Part shown: piece by piece, positions 34,326 to 45,926 of the stretch
Layout: the number at the start of each line of letters is the position of its first letter
Position numbering within the stretch: the first letter of the stretch is position 1
From: Hyaloscypha bicolor E
Lineage: Eukaryota > Ascomycota > Leotiomycetes > Helotiales > Hyaloscyphaceae
DNA: 64,000 nucleotides
Direction of reading: 5' to 3'
NCBI RefSeq assembly: GCF_002865645.1
Contig: NW_020194541.1
Location: forward strand, 103,181 to 167,180
Translations under genes and position numbers: made by a program
Notes under the pieces: generated by a model
Told to the model about the DNA's origin: nothing
The model's input: only the letters and a program-made list of their open reading frames with translations
Databases searched by the model: none

Positions 34326-35003
34326 TTTGCAGCGATGAGATAGTTCTGAGGGCCGGCTTGAGTCGACTTGGCCAAACCGTGGCAGGTGTTTGCTCGCGAA
34401 GGCAGGATGTCGCGAGAGGGTTGGAGGAGCAAGGGTATCTGCCTCTTTTGGACGATTAGAAGATGATCCCTTTAAGCGAGAATGTGACGAGAATCTCCCC
34501 CAGAAGATAGGCGATTTGTTTCCTGGTTATCTGTCAGGGTAGCTGAAGCCTCATGCAGCCTCGTGCAGCTTGAGACGCTGTGGGGGGTTGGCCCCCTGCA
34601 GCTGCAGTTGTCACATTCAGGATGCAATACCCTGTCTCTTTGTGCCGTCCACTGACTGGGGAGTCTCAGAGTCTCGCAAAAGATTCTGCTTTTCGGAAAC
34701 GGACTTCCTACATAGAGTTACATTGCATGCTGGGGAGAAGTATTTGTTTGTCGGGCAATTGTTGGTTTGAACAAGCTCAATAAAGACTGAATACTTGGAA
34801 CGGTGATTAAGGGTTAGGTTTAAAAGTTAAGATTAAAACAAAAGTGGTGCTTCAAGAAGTCAATTTTCGGTAGTGACATAACATTCCCCTTTCTGTGTTC
34901 GAGTTATCCGTCCGTTCTGATCTCCCAACTCGAGGCCCAGGATGACTCTGAAGATTAGAAGTTCCTCCTAGCAAATGGGTCCCATGTCATATTCCAGGCT
35001 CAC
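34326..35003. other. Promoter region of the monooxygenase
   Basis: 678 bp between two genes on the minus strand; no gene supported. CTGCAGCTGCAG palindromic sequence lies near 34,597-34,606. Confidence 0.4.
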
Positions 35004-36757
35004 TCAGTTCTCAGCAGCGGGAGCCGGATATATGACTCTCCATTTGTGGCCATAAAGCTGCACCACAATGATCGAGCCAAAAGCAGCGAAGACAATAGCG
35101 CCTTGACAACCAAAAGCAATAGCTGCTCCACTGTGGACAACCCACTTCATGTTGAAATAAGTGATCACAAAACCGCCTGAGAAAGCAGTTAGTAGATTTC
35201 CTGGGCAGGCATGTGAGAAGAAGAATTACGTACCGACAACTCGCCAAAAATTAACCCAAGAAGAAGCCAAAGCAGCATGGCCAGGGAAACAATCAAGCAC
35301 ATAAGCAGAAATCGCCGTCGTGGCAGCAAGCATAGCAAAACTGTTCATTCCCCACCCAACAGCAATGCCTGCCCATGAAAGCGAGTGTTGCAGAGTCTGT
35401 CCGTATAGTACAAGGGAACACACAGAGAAAACAACAGCCGGCCAGCAACCGAAAAGTCTGTTCTCTGGTTTGTAGACGCCGTTGTGCTTCTTGATATAGT
35501 TATTGCAGAGCCAATCGTTGAAGAAATGGCCCCAGGCTTCTGCGCAAAGAACGCCGATCATGGGGGCCAAGAAGAGGAGTGCGGCGGCCGTGTCGCTAAA
35601 GAGATATGGAGGTGGCTTGATGAATTGGGTTACTGAAGTTGTAATGCCAATTGCCCACAGGTAGACAACGAGAAGGAAGATAGAACCTGTTGCAATTAGT
35701 TTCGTGTTTCCGTACTGGCAAATCGAGCTGCTTACAAGGAAGAATCAGGTAGGGAAGGTATGAGATTGCAATGAGATCTTTGAAAACGGTCTTGAGAGTT
35801 GGCCGACCTGTGGCGCGGAGACCAACAATTCCAGTGAGGAGCTTAATCTTTCCCACAATTCCGTCGACCTTCACGTTGTTCTCTGGATGATCTCGATCGT
35901 AAAGAGTTTCATCGCCAAAAAGAACAATCAGTATGACAGCAAAGGCATGGAATGCCGCCAAGACTCCAAAATCTTGACGCCAGTTGATCTTTTGAATGAG
36001 GAAACCAGCAATGAAAGGGCCCAGGTAAGGTCCAACCAAGAAACTGAATGCCCAGAAGTTGATTTTACGAGTTCGCTCGTGGAAGAAGAACATGTCATGG
36101 ATTATGGTGAGGCCGATGACTTGAGGGGCAGTGTTGAAGAAGCCCTGGAGGGTTCGACATGCTGTGAATCCAGCGTAGGTTGGTGCTTGAGATGCTCCGA
36201 TGACAACAATGCAGGAGAGAACCTGGGACCAAAAGAGAACCGGCAATCTAGATGAGGGGATACGTCAGTTTTTAGTACTCTCACGAGGAAGAGACGGTTG
36301 TAACTAACCGGCCGTATCGTTGAACAAGTGGTACAGCCAAGACACCTCCGGGACCTTGTAAGAAAATGCCACCACTGAGCGAGTTGGAGATATCAACAAT
36401 TGACATGCCCCAAGTTTCTGCTTGTGCCTCAAAAAGGGTGGTGCCCCACGTCATGCCCCAATCTGTTAACAAGGCACTGAAGGTAAGCGCAACAAGGACC
36501 TGGTGCTTCTTGCCCCATGGCCAGTTCAACGGATCGGCAGGATCATCTGAAGGTTGAGGAATGAGAGCTGTCTTGCCGTCCTTGGTAGTTCGTACCTCTT
36601 TAACCTCAGAGCTACTCGCGTCCGTATTTCCGTCCTGCAGCTTAGTGTCGACAATGTACGTGCCATCCGAAGTTGTCTCGGCGGCTTTATGATGGATTGA
36701 ACTCTCAACATCAGCAGATACCTCAACCTTCTCGTCTTTCGAGAAATCTTCGGCCAT
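35004..36757 (-). CDS. 12-TM MFS exporter, DHA1/FLR1-type (528 aa)
   Basis: Model: complement(35004..35176, 35234..35686, 35736..36247, 36309..36757). The introns are 57, 49 and 61 nt, all GT-AG and in frame. A long charged N-terminus of about 95 residues ends in DPLNWPWGKKH, the signature preceding TM1 in fungal DHA1 multidrug-type transporters. QRYGRLPVLFWSQ is motif A-like, FFHERTRKINFW the loop 4-5 region, and GPYLGPFIAGF motif C-like. The protein ends GHKWRVIYPAPAAEN. Predicted role: proton-coupled efflux of small molecules at the plasma membrane. The start was chosen as the ATG giving MAEDFSKDEK; an upstream in-frame ATG at 36,913 is less likely. It pairs with the monooxygenase gene downstream on the same strand. 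Confidence 0.92.
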
Positions 36758-38845
36758 TGTTCTTTTGCTGGGGATAAGGCGATGGCTGAATTGAAATTGT
36801 TGTAAGGAAAGGGGAATAAGTGCAGAGGGAATGCCACGTGGGATCTCAACACTTAAAGTCTCTGATAGACTTGTTGATGGACATGAAAAGGCGATTTGAA
36901 ACGAAGACCCCAAGAGATGGCTTGGTTGTCCGCCGTTTCTCCTCCTTCGCGATCACTGCCCTGGGACAATCAACATTGCAACCCGTGAACCAATCCCAAG
37001 AACCCTTCCCGAAGGAAGTCAGGCACGTTGCATCCAGGGCCAAGAGAACGCCTTCAAACTGGCGAGACAACTTTGCGGGCTGGGGTTGTTTGCTTTTGCG
37101 GGCAGTTGAAAGCCATAGGAACCTCGAAATAACTATCTTTCAGGACTAGAAAATGCCAATGAGCCTTATCTGGAGGCCAACCTGTCTCCCAGAGCATTTT
37201 ATAGGCGGGGGCTAATATCGAATGCTGTAAGTCAAGCATGTGCAGACTGTGAGCACTTGCAGCGTTGGTGATTCCGATTAGGGACCAGTCACACGAAATT
37301 ACCCCACGCTCTTTGGCCCACGGGGAAGGAAAACTACTTCCGCCGGAACGCCCTCAAGTAGATCACCCCTGCTTGAAAAAATGCCCTGGTCCCCGGAAGC
37401 CATCAGCCAAGTGCCGCAACCAATCGCGGGGTCCAAATAACGGGCTGGCCCGTTTTGGTCCTATGCCGCCAGGGGCGTCTCCTGCCAAGGAGCGACCTGA
37501 CACGGGAAAAAAGCCTCTGTGGGGAGATAGTTCCCAAGCCACCTGCAGCAAACGAGGGTGCCATTGATCTGACTTCTTCAAGGATACCACTAGCAAGCCA
37601 CGTCCTGTAAGCGAAGCATGTCGTTTATCTGCAATTCTTAGAGTATAATTTAGCACTGAAGGCAGTGTCGACCAGCTTTTCTATTCTATCCCGGATCCTA
37701 TTATTGCGTCATCTGATCTTCGGAAATCAATTGTTCACTGCACTACAAAATAAATAGGCCCCATAAAGGGAAGAATCGGAAGATCCTTCTTAAAACGTTG
37801 TGCTAGTGTTGAGCTTGCAGGTATGGCTTCAGCCTTCACGACAAGCCTTTGGTTTCGAGCGGAACGGCGCCCGCACCAGCCAAGTTGCGCCCCCCACTTT
37901 GGCAACATGCAGAATCCCGTCCATCAAGATTCACCTATCACATGCCAGCGTTAAATGTCTCCGTTTAACGAATGTGCCTGGTTTCGGCGTTTTACCTTTC
38001 CATTAAACGGGAAGTGTTTCTATTGCTTTAATTTCAGATATGTGTTGAATTGCTTGTTCTTGACGACCAGTGGCTGCTTACTTTCTTCCAGAGGACGGAT
38101 TGGGTACCGCCACGATTTGATCACTCCTAGAGATCATACAGGAGTGACAATCAGCAAAACGCGACTGTTGGTGATATGCGCCACCTGGCAGGGAGACAAA
38201 GCTTTTTGGGGACCATGCTGACCACTGAGAGCCCAAGAGGCGCCCATCCAATTTCCTGGACATCCAAAGTAAGTCGAATAATCATCTCCAACCGTCACAG
38301 GGCAAGTCCTGCCCTCAAAGGAGACTGTAGGTGTTCCCTTAGCAGGGACAGAAGCAGAGGCACCGCTGATTCCTTCTCGCTTAATTCCCGAAACTATGGA
38401 CAGAGGACCTAGAACCCTCTAAGTTCTTTCACCCCTGTTTGAAAAAGGAAAGGTGTGTGAATGCAAGAATGCTGGCTGCATGAGGAATCCTCCCGGGAAA
38501 CGTTCAACTGTCGAGAATCCTCAGTGGCGATCCCTGGATGAAACTCAATGAATGTTCAATCACTGCATTCAGTCATGGGGTGTTGTTGAGGTGCAATGGC
38601 AGCCCCTTCGGACGGCATCTGTTCAAACGACCGCCTGTTTTCGCAGTGTAGAACGTGGACTTGAAAGATAGATAAGTTATTTTGAAGGACTCCCTTCATA
38701 AATATCAAGACTGAACCAGTATTTCTTTCTCTTGGCATTTTGGTTGAACTGCCAATCTTTTTTCTCACCTCATAACTGCTCGTCTCTCTACAGAATCAGC
38801 TACAACTTTGCCCCTCTTGCACCAAGATCCGCAGATTAATTGAAG
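36758..38845. other. 2.1-kb divergent spacer, no gene seen
   Basis: Lies between the divergent starts of the MFS exporter (minus) and the rhodopsin-like gene (plus). Frames of 60-110 codons occur on both strands but overlap each other and show no motif. It is richer in GC than the AT blocks and not repetitive as far as visible. It may hold a lncRNA or decayed gene. Confidence 0.45.
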
Positions 38846-40252
38846 ATGTCGACGGATATGCAACCCGATATAAATATCGGTCCAAGTGCTGTCATAGCAG
38901 GTTGGGTCGAAGCAAGCATTGCTGTCATCGTTGTGATAGCCCGGACTTACACACAGGCTAAAGTCGTGGGTCGTATGGGTGCTGAGGACTACCTCATGAT
39001 ATTGTCTCTGGTGCGAATCCTCTTGGCCTTTACGAGTCTACCCAACTCATCGTCTGCAGATCATTGCCATGCTCAACACATCTCTCATAACCCACGCCGT
39101 GTCTTGGGGCATTGGAAGACACATCTATTACCTAACACCCGAAGAGACAGTCAACGCTATAAAATTTGAATTTATTGCTCAGGTTTGTTATACCAATTTT
39201 CTGACCACACATTGATCGCTAACTATTCGGTATGAACAGACTCCTGGCATTGTTGCGCCAACGTTAGCGAGAATCTCCTTTGCTATCTATCTCTTGAAAT
39301 TTGTAGGAACTAGCAAATTCCGAAGGTGGATCCTGTGGTCTGTTGTCTGGAGTCAAGCTATCGTCAATATCATCCAGCTAGTCCTCATCTTTGCTCAATG
39401 CGAACACTTTGCAGCTCTATGGGATCCCTCAGTTGGCGGAAAATGCTGGAGCAGGAAGGTGCAGGTGTACTCCGGCTACTTCCTTGGTGGTAGGTTTCTG
39501 CGGCTCAAACCCTTCGCTGCTCGGGTTACTGATAGATATAGCTTTAAACTGCATCCACGATCTCATATTGACATTCCTCCCGCTAGTCATCTTAAAGGAC
39601 CTGAACATAACTCGGCGGGTGAAAGTTATCCTTGGTGTTTTAATGGGAATGAGTATTTTGTGAGTACCAATAGGCTATAGCCTACCACTCCTCCAAGTTT
39701 ACACACTAACCATTCAAAGTGCATTTGCAGCCTCCATCGTGAAAACGATAGAACTCGGAAACCTGGGAAAGGTCTCAGACTTCACATGTAAGTTTTTCAC
39801 TCTGACATGCTTGGCATGACCGCCGAACTAATAACTCTGTCTTTAAAGATTTCACCGTGTCCTTCATTATCTGGTTTACCATCGAAAATTATGTCGTCAT
39901 TATCGCAGCTTCAATTCCATCACTCCGACCACTGCTTCTTCATGTCAAGAAGCAAGTTTCCAGCAAAGGTGACTCGTACCCGATGAACACATACGGTGCA
40001 AATCGGAGTCGCGGAACCAAGGGATACATGCCTTACGGTGAAGGCCGCGATGGTACATTGAAGAGTACGAACAACAGAACGACCACCGATGTTAGCGGAA
40101 GTGGAATATTGGCGAGTAAGTTGACAGGCTCGGAGAGCGAGGAAAATATTTTGCCGATTCAGAAGACTGGTGATGGTATCACTAAGAGGACGGATATTGT
40201 TATGAGATATGATGAACAGGACAAGAAGGATCTGGAGAGGGGTGGTGCCTAA
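38846..40252 (+). CDS. Seven-TM rhodopsin-like (PTH11-related) membrane protein (375 aa)
   Basis: Model: 38846..39010, 39060..39182, 39240..39489, 39542..39659, 39720..39787, 39849..40252. The five introns are 49-61 nt, all GT-AG. TM1 leads into VVGRMGAEDYLMILSL, the R-x(n)-G-x-(D/E)DYL signature of the fungal rhodopsin-like domain (Fung_rhodopsin). KFEFIAQTPGIVAPTLARISFA, spread over the exon 2-3 joint, and FAQCEHFAALWDPSVGGKCW (with conserved cysteines and the WDP) follow. About 130 C-terminal residues are polar and cytosolic. Members sit in the plasma membrane; a few PTH11-type relatives act as surface or host-cue sensors, but most have no known ligand. The start ATG is preceded by an in-frame TTG only. 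Confidence 0.88.
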
Positions 40253-40844
40253 GCAGAACCGATTGATGTGTTGATTTTGGTAGTGTTGCTTTTTTGTAAG
40301 GTGTATTTGGAACTTGGGAAGCTGTCTATAGCCTGCCGTCAATGTAAATTTCGAAAAGGAGTTGGATTATTTGGTCTACACAACATCATACCCTCGCGGT
40401 TTGAGATGCTCCAGCCTTGGTTGTGATTTATTTCCTTATTGTAAAGCCTATGCTGGTCGACACTGAGCCCACATCTGTTCAGACCTCCTTGACGCCCGAC
40501 TGCAAGAAAAGAAAATTTGCGAATCTCACCAACACTTTCAAATTTCAACCGTTTCCCGAGAATCAAATACACCCCAATTAGTTGTGAACACACCTTTGCT
40601 AACATCGGGTCATATCAACTCCACTACTGTTAATTGACTTGTCGCCGTTGTTCAGCATTCTACAAGTGTACTCGGCGAGACACGCACCAGCTCACGTGAT
40701 GGAAACCACGGCCGTGATTTCCCACCTCTCAGACAATCTCTAAACTAGAGAAGAGTTATTATCATGACCATTCTGCGCTGTCCAGTCTATTCTATATTCT
40801 CAGTATTGTCACCCACCCAGTCTAAACCACCAACACCGCAATTC
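40253..40844. other. Convergent 3' spacer
   Basis: 592 bp between the convergent rhodopsin-like and beta-lactamase-fold genes. No gene recognised; a CACGTG box is near 40,694. Confidence 0.4.
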
Positions 40845-42638
40845 TCAAGTCGCTCTTTCCAACGTGATTCGAAAAGCGGAGGGACTGACCGCCGTTGCCT
40901 TTCCGTCTGTCCCAATATCAAAGACAAAAGATCCTACTCCAATATTTCCATATGCGAGAGAACCAGCATTAAGCCAATCCTGAGATTCGAAACCCGCAAA
41001 CAGCCCAGCCGGCGTTCGAGGAGTCGGTGCGTCTCTGGTCGAAGCGAGCAAAAAGGCAGCTCTTCCAGCCTTTAGGTCCGAAATCGAGGGCAGGAGACGC
41101 CAAGGGGGAGATCCAAGTGCCTCAGAGAGCCGGGTAATCATATCTGTCCCATTGCTGACCCACGATGAAATCAGCAATCCAGGTGGGGAGGTCGGGGTCT
41201 GGTTGTGAGTCAAAGTTAAGGAAGAGTTGAGGTCTGGAGTTCCTGAAGTGTAAGTCCCAGCGAAATTTCGCGCAGCTTCAATACCAGCTTGTTTCTCTAA
41301 AGCGGGGAGTATTAATTCCACAACCAGCTCTACAATGATTTCAACAATCGCGAATCGATTTGTCATCGTGCTAGCTGCGAGAATGCTGAACCCGGCATTG
41401 TAGTCCGGTAGAAGCACCAACCAGCTGCTGTATGCCCCAGAATCACCGAGCTTAGTGTAGATGTCAGTGACATGGCCGGATGGGTGAGTATATCGAAATA
41501 TTTCCCACGGCCTGCCAACCGAGAATTGCAAGCGGGCTGTGTGTGAAACGGGCTTGAGCCACTTCCGTGTCTGTTCTGGAGGGAGGAGTGTTGAGTTGAG
41601 GATACCGATACCGAACTTTGCTAGATCGCTGATTGTTGACAAGAGTCCGCCGGTGGATACTAGCAGGCCAGCGTCAAATGCAAAGGTTGTGCTTGGGTCG
41701 CCGGGGATCACGCAGTGGTTCCACTCGGATTCTGGAGGGGTAGATGAGTGTGAAGAGCCCATGTTAAGAGGATTGAAGATAGTCTCTTGGTACAGTTGCT
41801 CCATGGTCTTGCCGGTGGTGGCTGATATCGCGCGACCGAGTAAGATGAAGCCGTTGTTTGCGTAATTGGGGGTTGTCCAGGGCTCGAAGATTGGGGCTTG
41901 TATCTCTGCACTCTCAAGATATGGGACTGCTGTACAAATAGTCCCATTCTCTAAGAAATTAAGTACACATGGTGTGACTACTTTCGGATCGCTCACATTG
42001 ACGGGTGGCAGGCCTAGCCCTGGTACGAAGATATCCGGAAGGATTTGAAGTGCGACGTCCCCAGAGCCAAAAGGAAGAATATCGCGGCTAACTCCAGCTA
42101 CTTGAGCGGCCAGGGCACTAGGTGTGATTTTGTTCCATTGAGTGGCGTACACAGTGCCATCTTCCCCCTGGTTCTTCGGGGCGAACTCGGCAAGGGTGGG
42201 AAATATGTCAGTAAGAGGGCGATCCCATTCGGTGTCGTTGAAATTCAGTAGGCCTGCAAGTACGGTGAAGACTTTAGTGAGACTTGCGAATCGGTAGATA
42301 CTGTTCTCGTCGACTTTATGTGTGCCGTTGGGCGCATTTGCGGTTTCGGGAGACGTGTAGTGGAATTGAAGCTCACTGGCCGCAGGGTTGTTCAGTGAGA
42401 ACATGCCAAGGGAAAATGTGAGGTTTTTGATATCGGCCATAGCCCCGGAAGAGATGTCCTGGTCGCCATGGTCGATGTATCTCTGGAGGGTGGAGGTGAT
42501 GTTTCTCCAACCTGCGGCGACAAGGCTTTGGTGACTGGTCAAGTCCACCGGTGCGGGGTAACTTGGTCCTAAGAAGTCCGCAAGCGCACCTGAGATGCAG
42601 AATGAAATGATAGGGAGGCGTAGAAAAATCGGGTGCAT
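40845..42638 (-). CDS. Secreted beta-lactamase-fold serine hydrolase (597 aa)
   Basis: A single exon. Residues 1-20 form a signal peptide (cleavage near GALA-DF). The catalytic S119-X2-K122 lies in RFASLTKVF, and the second motif Y259-A-N261 in PNYANNGF. The third motif is replaced by GDSGAYSS, as in LACTB/esterase-like members, not a penicillinase. Many NxS/T sites support secretion. The C-terminal 130 residues form an extra domain usual in fungal family members. Likely role: extracellular esterase, peptidase or transesterase; the substrate is unknown. Relatives occur in natural-product clusters (for example LovD-type transesterases), but those are cytosolic, whereas this one is secreted. 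No internal stop. Confidence 0.9.
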   Translation of the reverse strand: MHPIFLRLPIISFCISGALADFLGPSYPAPVDLTSHQSLVAAGWRNITSTLQRYIDHGDQDISSGAMADIKNLTFSLGMFSLNNPAASELQFHYTSPETANAPNGTHKVDENSIYRFASLTKVFTVLAGLLNFNDTEWDRPLTDIFPTLAEFAPKNQGEDGTVYATQWNKITPSALAAQVAGVSRDILPFGSGDVALQILPDIFVPGLGLPPVNVSDPKVVTPCVLNFLENGTICTAVPYLESAEIQAPIFEPWTTPNYANNGFILLGRAISATTGKTMEQLYQETIFNPLNMGSSHSSTPPESEWNHCVIPGDPSTTFAFDAGLLVSTGGLLSTISDLAKFGIGILNSTLLPPEQTRKWLKPVSHTARLQFSVGRPWEIFRYTHPSGHVTDIYTKLGDSGAYSSWLVLLPDYNAGFSILAASTMTNRFAIVEIIVELVVELILPALEKQAGIEAARNFAGTYTSGTPDLNSSLTLTHNQTPTSPPGLLISSWVSNGTDMITRLSEALGSPPWRLLPSISDLKAGRAAFLLASTRDAPTPRTPAGLFAGFESQDWLNAGSLAYGNIGVGSFVFDIGTDGKATAVSPSAFRITLERAT

Positions 42639-44251
42639 GGCGAGATCTGAGAGTGAAATGCGGAAAAGATTGTTCTGCTAGATATCTTGCATTTCGATAA
42701 TGTCGAATCGTGCTGTTTATATATACACCTCTGATCAACTGCTTAGAGCGAACTGCTACAAACTTACGAGGCATTTGACCGCATGAGCGGGCGATGCTGA
42801 GTACCTGATTTTACGCGTATATGCAGTCCGTTTAGGCGAGCCTGATGGAGAGGCGCAAAACCTTGCAAGGCAGAAAATGATCGCTAAAATCTCACCCTCT
42901 CACTGCGCCAACCTGGTTCGGTTGCCTGTGACGCTGTGAGATCATCGTTTTAAACGCGGATAGATCTCAATGATGAGATGAGGCCGATGATTGGTGTTGG
43001 GCCCTATAAGCTGATCTGCCGCAAATAAACGAAGGGTAATGTACGCGGTTTTCGCTTACTCGATAGGCCACCCAAACCACCACCAACGGATTTGAATAAT
43101 AATGGGAATTATAATGAAAAGGAAATTAACAGAAGAAAAAGAAGTAGTGTCAAACTCCTTATCGGATCTATGAGGATGAGCAATTTTCATCCAAAGAAAA
43201 AAAATGAGATTTTGAAGTCTTGCGGAATTTAGAGTTTGGAGATAACGAAAAAGGACGGCCCTCAATGGATGGGAAAGCTGTGGTAAGGCAGAGCCTAGGC
43301 ACTCTCGACCCTGCAGATGGAATATACGGTCCCCAGAGGCTTTTCTTCTCAAAGTTCGGATGGGGAGTGTGACTCGACTGTGGAAAATAGCTGCCTGAGT
43401 GGGGCTTACACGCTGAATGCTAGTCCAGACCCGATGTAAGTGCTGTGTTGTGTTTTGCTGCACCTAAGGGGGTGTAGGTATGATGACATAGGGGGTGCTA
43501 AAGGAAGAGCGCCTTACATATTCATATACTTTAACCTAGCGACAACCTGAGTAACTTGTCAGAGAAAATCCTTAGAGTAATATTGTATTTATGGAGACTG
43601 CACCAGTGACACGGCTTAGTGGACGGCTTGTCACGTGAGCAGATTCTATTGAGGCTATGTAAGTTTTCCTTCTCTACTATCACGGCTTCTTATGTGATTC
43701 AAGACTTTACGCCGTAGCAATGCGCAATATGGCCCCAGAAATTTCTGGCTCGTTCTGGCTCATTCTTCTTAATTAAAGGGTTAGGGGCTAAAGGGATTGC
43801 CTTGGATGAAACCTAAAAGGAGAGTAAGTCACGTGCCACATTGTCCCTTTCGAATCCTTTCAATCTCGCCCACTGAGGTAGCACTCAACATTTTCTGGTT
43901 GAAGCAATTTTTCTTTGGGGGTACGTGGAGGGTTAGAAATCAGAAGCACACATTGCCGCTGTCCAAGCCAGCTGAAATGCAAGGCACAGCCAAACTATTG
44001 ATGAGTGGGAGGGGTAAGTGGGGTAGCGAGTCTGGGTCAGTTTAACCGGCTGGGAAGTGGAAATCATGAGCTTCATCTGATATATTATCCGGTTCTATGA
44101 ACTATTACAAAGAACTTTCAGATTTAGGTGTTTGAACTTTGGACGAAGTTTCTCAAAGGAAGTATTTCTTGGCATTCTATTCCGCCTTGAATGTGGCTTG
44201 CCTATTCTGCACCACATAGTTCTCGGTCGCATTTTCAAACCTTGTTTTGCC
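42639..44251. other. 1.6-kb spacer between divergent genes
   Basis: Promoter region of the beta-lactamase-fold gene (left) and of the GH43 gene (right). A 135-codon frame at 43,056-43,463 (minus) has no family features and an odd Trp/Ile-rich end, so it is not called. Nothing else recognised. Confidence 0.45.
42717..42726 (-). promoter_or_regulatory. TATA box of the beta-lactamase-fold gene
   Basis: TATATATAAA on the minus strand, about 80 bp before the ATG at 42,638. Strong match to the TATA consensus at a usual distance. Confidence 0.5.
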
Positions 44252-45926
44252 ATGGCATCAACTTCCATCAACCCCATAATACCAGGCTTCGCACCGGATC
44301 CATCTATCATTTTGCTTGATGGAACTTTTTTCCTCGTGAATTCAACGTTTCACATGTTTCCTGGTCTGCCAATATACGCTTCGAAGGATCTCATTTCGTG
44401 GAAGCATATCAGTCTGTACCTTCACTCAGAGCTCTTCTCAACAATGTGTTTTATTAACATGATATTACAGGCAACGCAATCCATCGGCAAAGCCAACTTA
44501 GTCTGAAGTTCTCTGACACCAGACTGGCTGAAAAGGATGAAGCCGGTGATGTGATGCATGTTACTGGCGGCTTATATGCTCCCACGATCCGTCATCACAA
44601 TGGCACCGTCTACGTTGTATGCACAAACATCCTCCATATGGGTGGTTCGGATAAAGATGTGACCGAGAATTTCATCGTCTCAGCGACTGACATTTGGTCT
44701 GGAGAGTGGAGTGATCCAGTCTACTTCGACTTCCATGGCATAGATCCAAGTATCTTCTTCGACAACGATGGAAAAGTATACATGCAGGGTTCTGCTTCTC
44801 CTGGCCCAATGACAAGGATTCATTTGTTTGAGATTGACCTCCAAACCGGGAAGAAACTTACTGAGGAGAAAGAAATATGGCAAGGGACCGGAGGAATCTA
44901 TCCTGAAGGTCCTCATATGTACAAAGCGGACTCGTGGTACTATATTATGATCTCTGAAAGTGGGACTTGTGAGGGCCATATGATCACTGTGGCGAGGTCG
45001 AAAAACATCTGGGGCCTTTACGAAGCATTTGAACAGAATCCGATACTGACTGCTCGCGGCACCACTGAGTACATCAGGTAAGCTCGCAACCACTTGTGCC
45101 TTGGGACTACAGTGTAGCTAATGGCCACTGCTACAGAGCGACAGGGCATTGTGATATAGTGCGGGACGAGCGGGGGCAGTGGTGGGGTGTGTGTCTAAGA
45201 GTACGCAAAGACAAAGGCCGATACACCCTTGGACGAGAGACTTTTCTCACCGTGGGAGAATGGTCCGAAGGCAAATGGCCGAAGTTGTCACAAGTCAAAA
45301 TGAATCCAATCCTGCAAAGTGGCAAAGAGTTGGTGCGTGCTGAGGGTCAGGCACGTCTGACCTCTTCACCCATGGTTGATTATCTCTACATTCGGGATGC
45401 AAAGCTTGATGACCACAAGTTTTCGAACAGCGGGAAGACTCTTACTCTGACAGCAAGTGACGGCAACTTCTCACAATGGAAAGATCCAGTCACCTTTGTC
45501 GGAAAGCGGCAACGAAGTCTTGTGGGAAGATCAACAGTGCTGATGCGGAATCCCGATATAGCCACTGCAGGACTGGTGGCTGGTCTGGCATACTACAAAG
45601 ACGAGCACCGTTACATGAGACTGTTCTATGATTACACATCCTCGGAGATTGTCTTTGAGGCCACTGTCACCTCCAAGAAGATTTCAAAAGTTGCCCGGCA
45701 CACTGTTCAGCTCCGAGGATGGGTGGAATTTCGGCTTGAATATACCGAGCTGTCTTACACATTTTCTTACAGGATTGACTCAGAGATAGATCTCTGGATC
45801 TCATTTGAAGCTCAGGATACTCTAGATATGACAGCTCCTGACTTCATAGGTCCTGTTGTTGGATGTTTCGCAAATTCATCAGTGGGAGGAGGAGAAATTC
45901 AGTTTGAAAACCTGGAGGTGGAATGA
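44252..45926 (+). CDS. Glycoside hydrolase family 43, beta-xylosidase/arabinofuranosidase type (518 aa)
   Basis: Model: 44252..44411, 44471..45077, 45137..45926, with two 59-nt GT-AG introns. The GH43 triad is visible: base D16 in PGFAPDPSI, pKa-tuning D145 in GIDPSIFF, and acid E199 in IYPEGPHMY. The N-terminal five-bladed propeller is followed by a C-terminal beta-sandwich (about 330-518, with SEIVFEATV and GCFANSSVGGGEIQFENLEVE across the end), as in XynB-type GH43 enzymes. It cleaves non-reducing xylose or arabinose residues from oligosaccharides. No signal peptide is seen, so it is probably intracellular and acts on imported oligomers. That fits the sugar transporter gene downstream on the same strand, beyond a transposon. 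Regulation is probably by carbon source (inference). Confidence 0.92.

Noticed and set aside
36758..38845. Basic, Pro-rich 100-codon frame at 37,265-37,567
   Set aside because: Frames of similar size exist on the opposite strand, with no motif or splice context; left as intergenic.
43056..43463. 135-codon frame on the minus strand
   Set aside because: No motif, no plausible splice partners, unusual Ile/Trp-rich end; probably chance.
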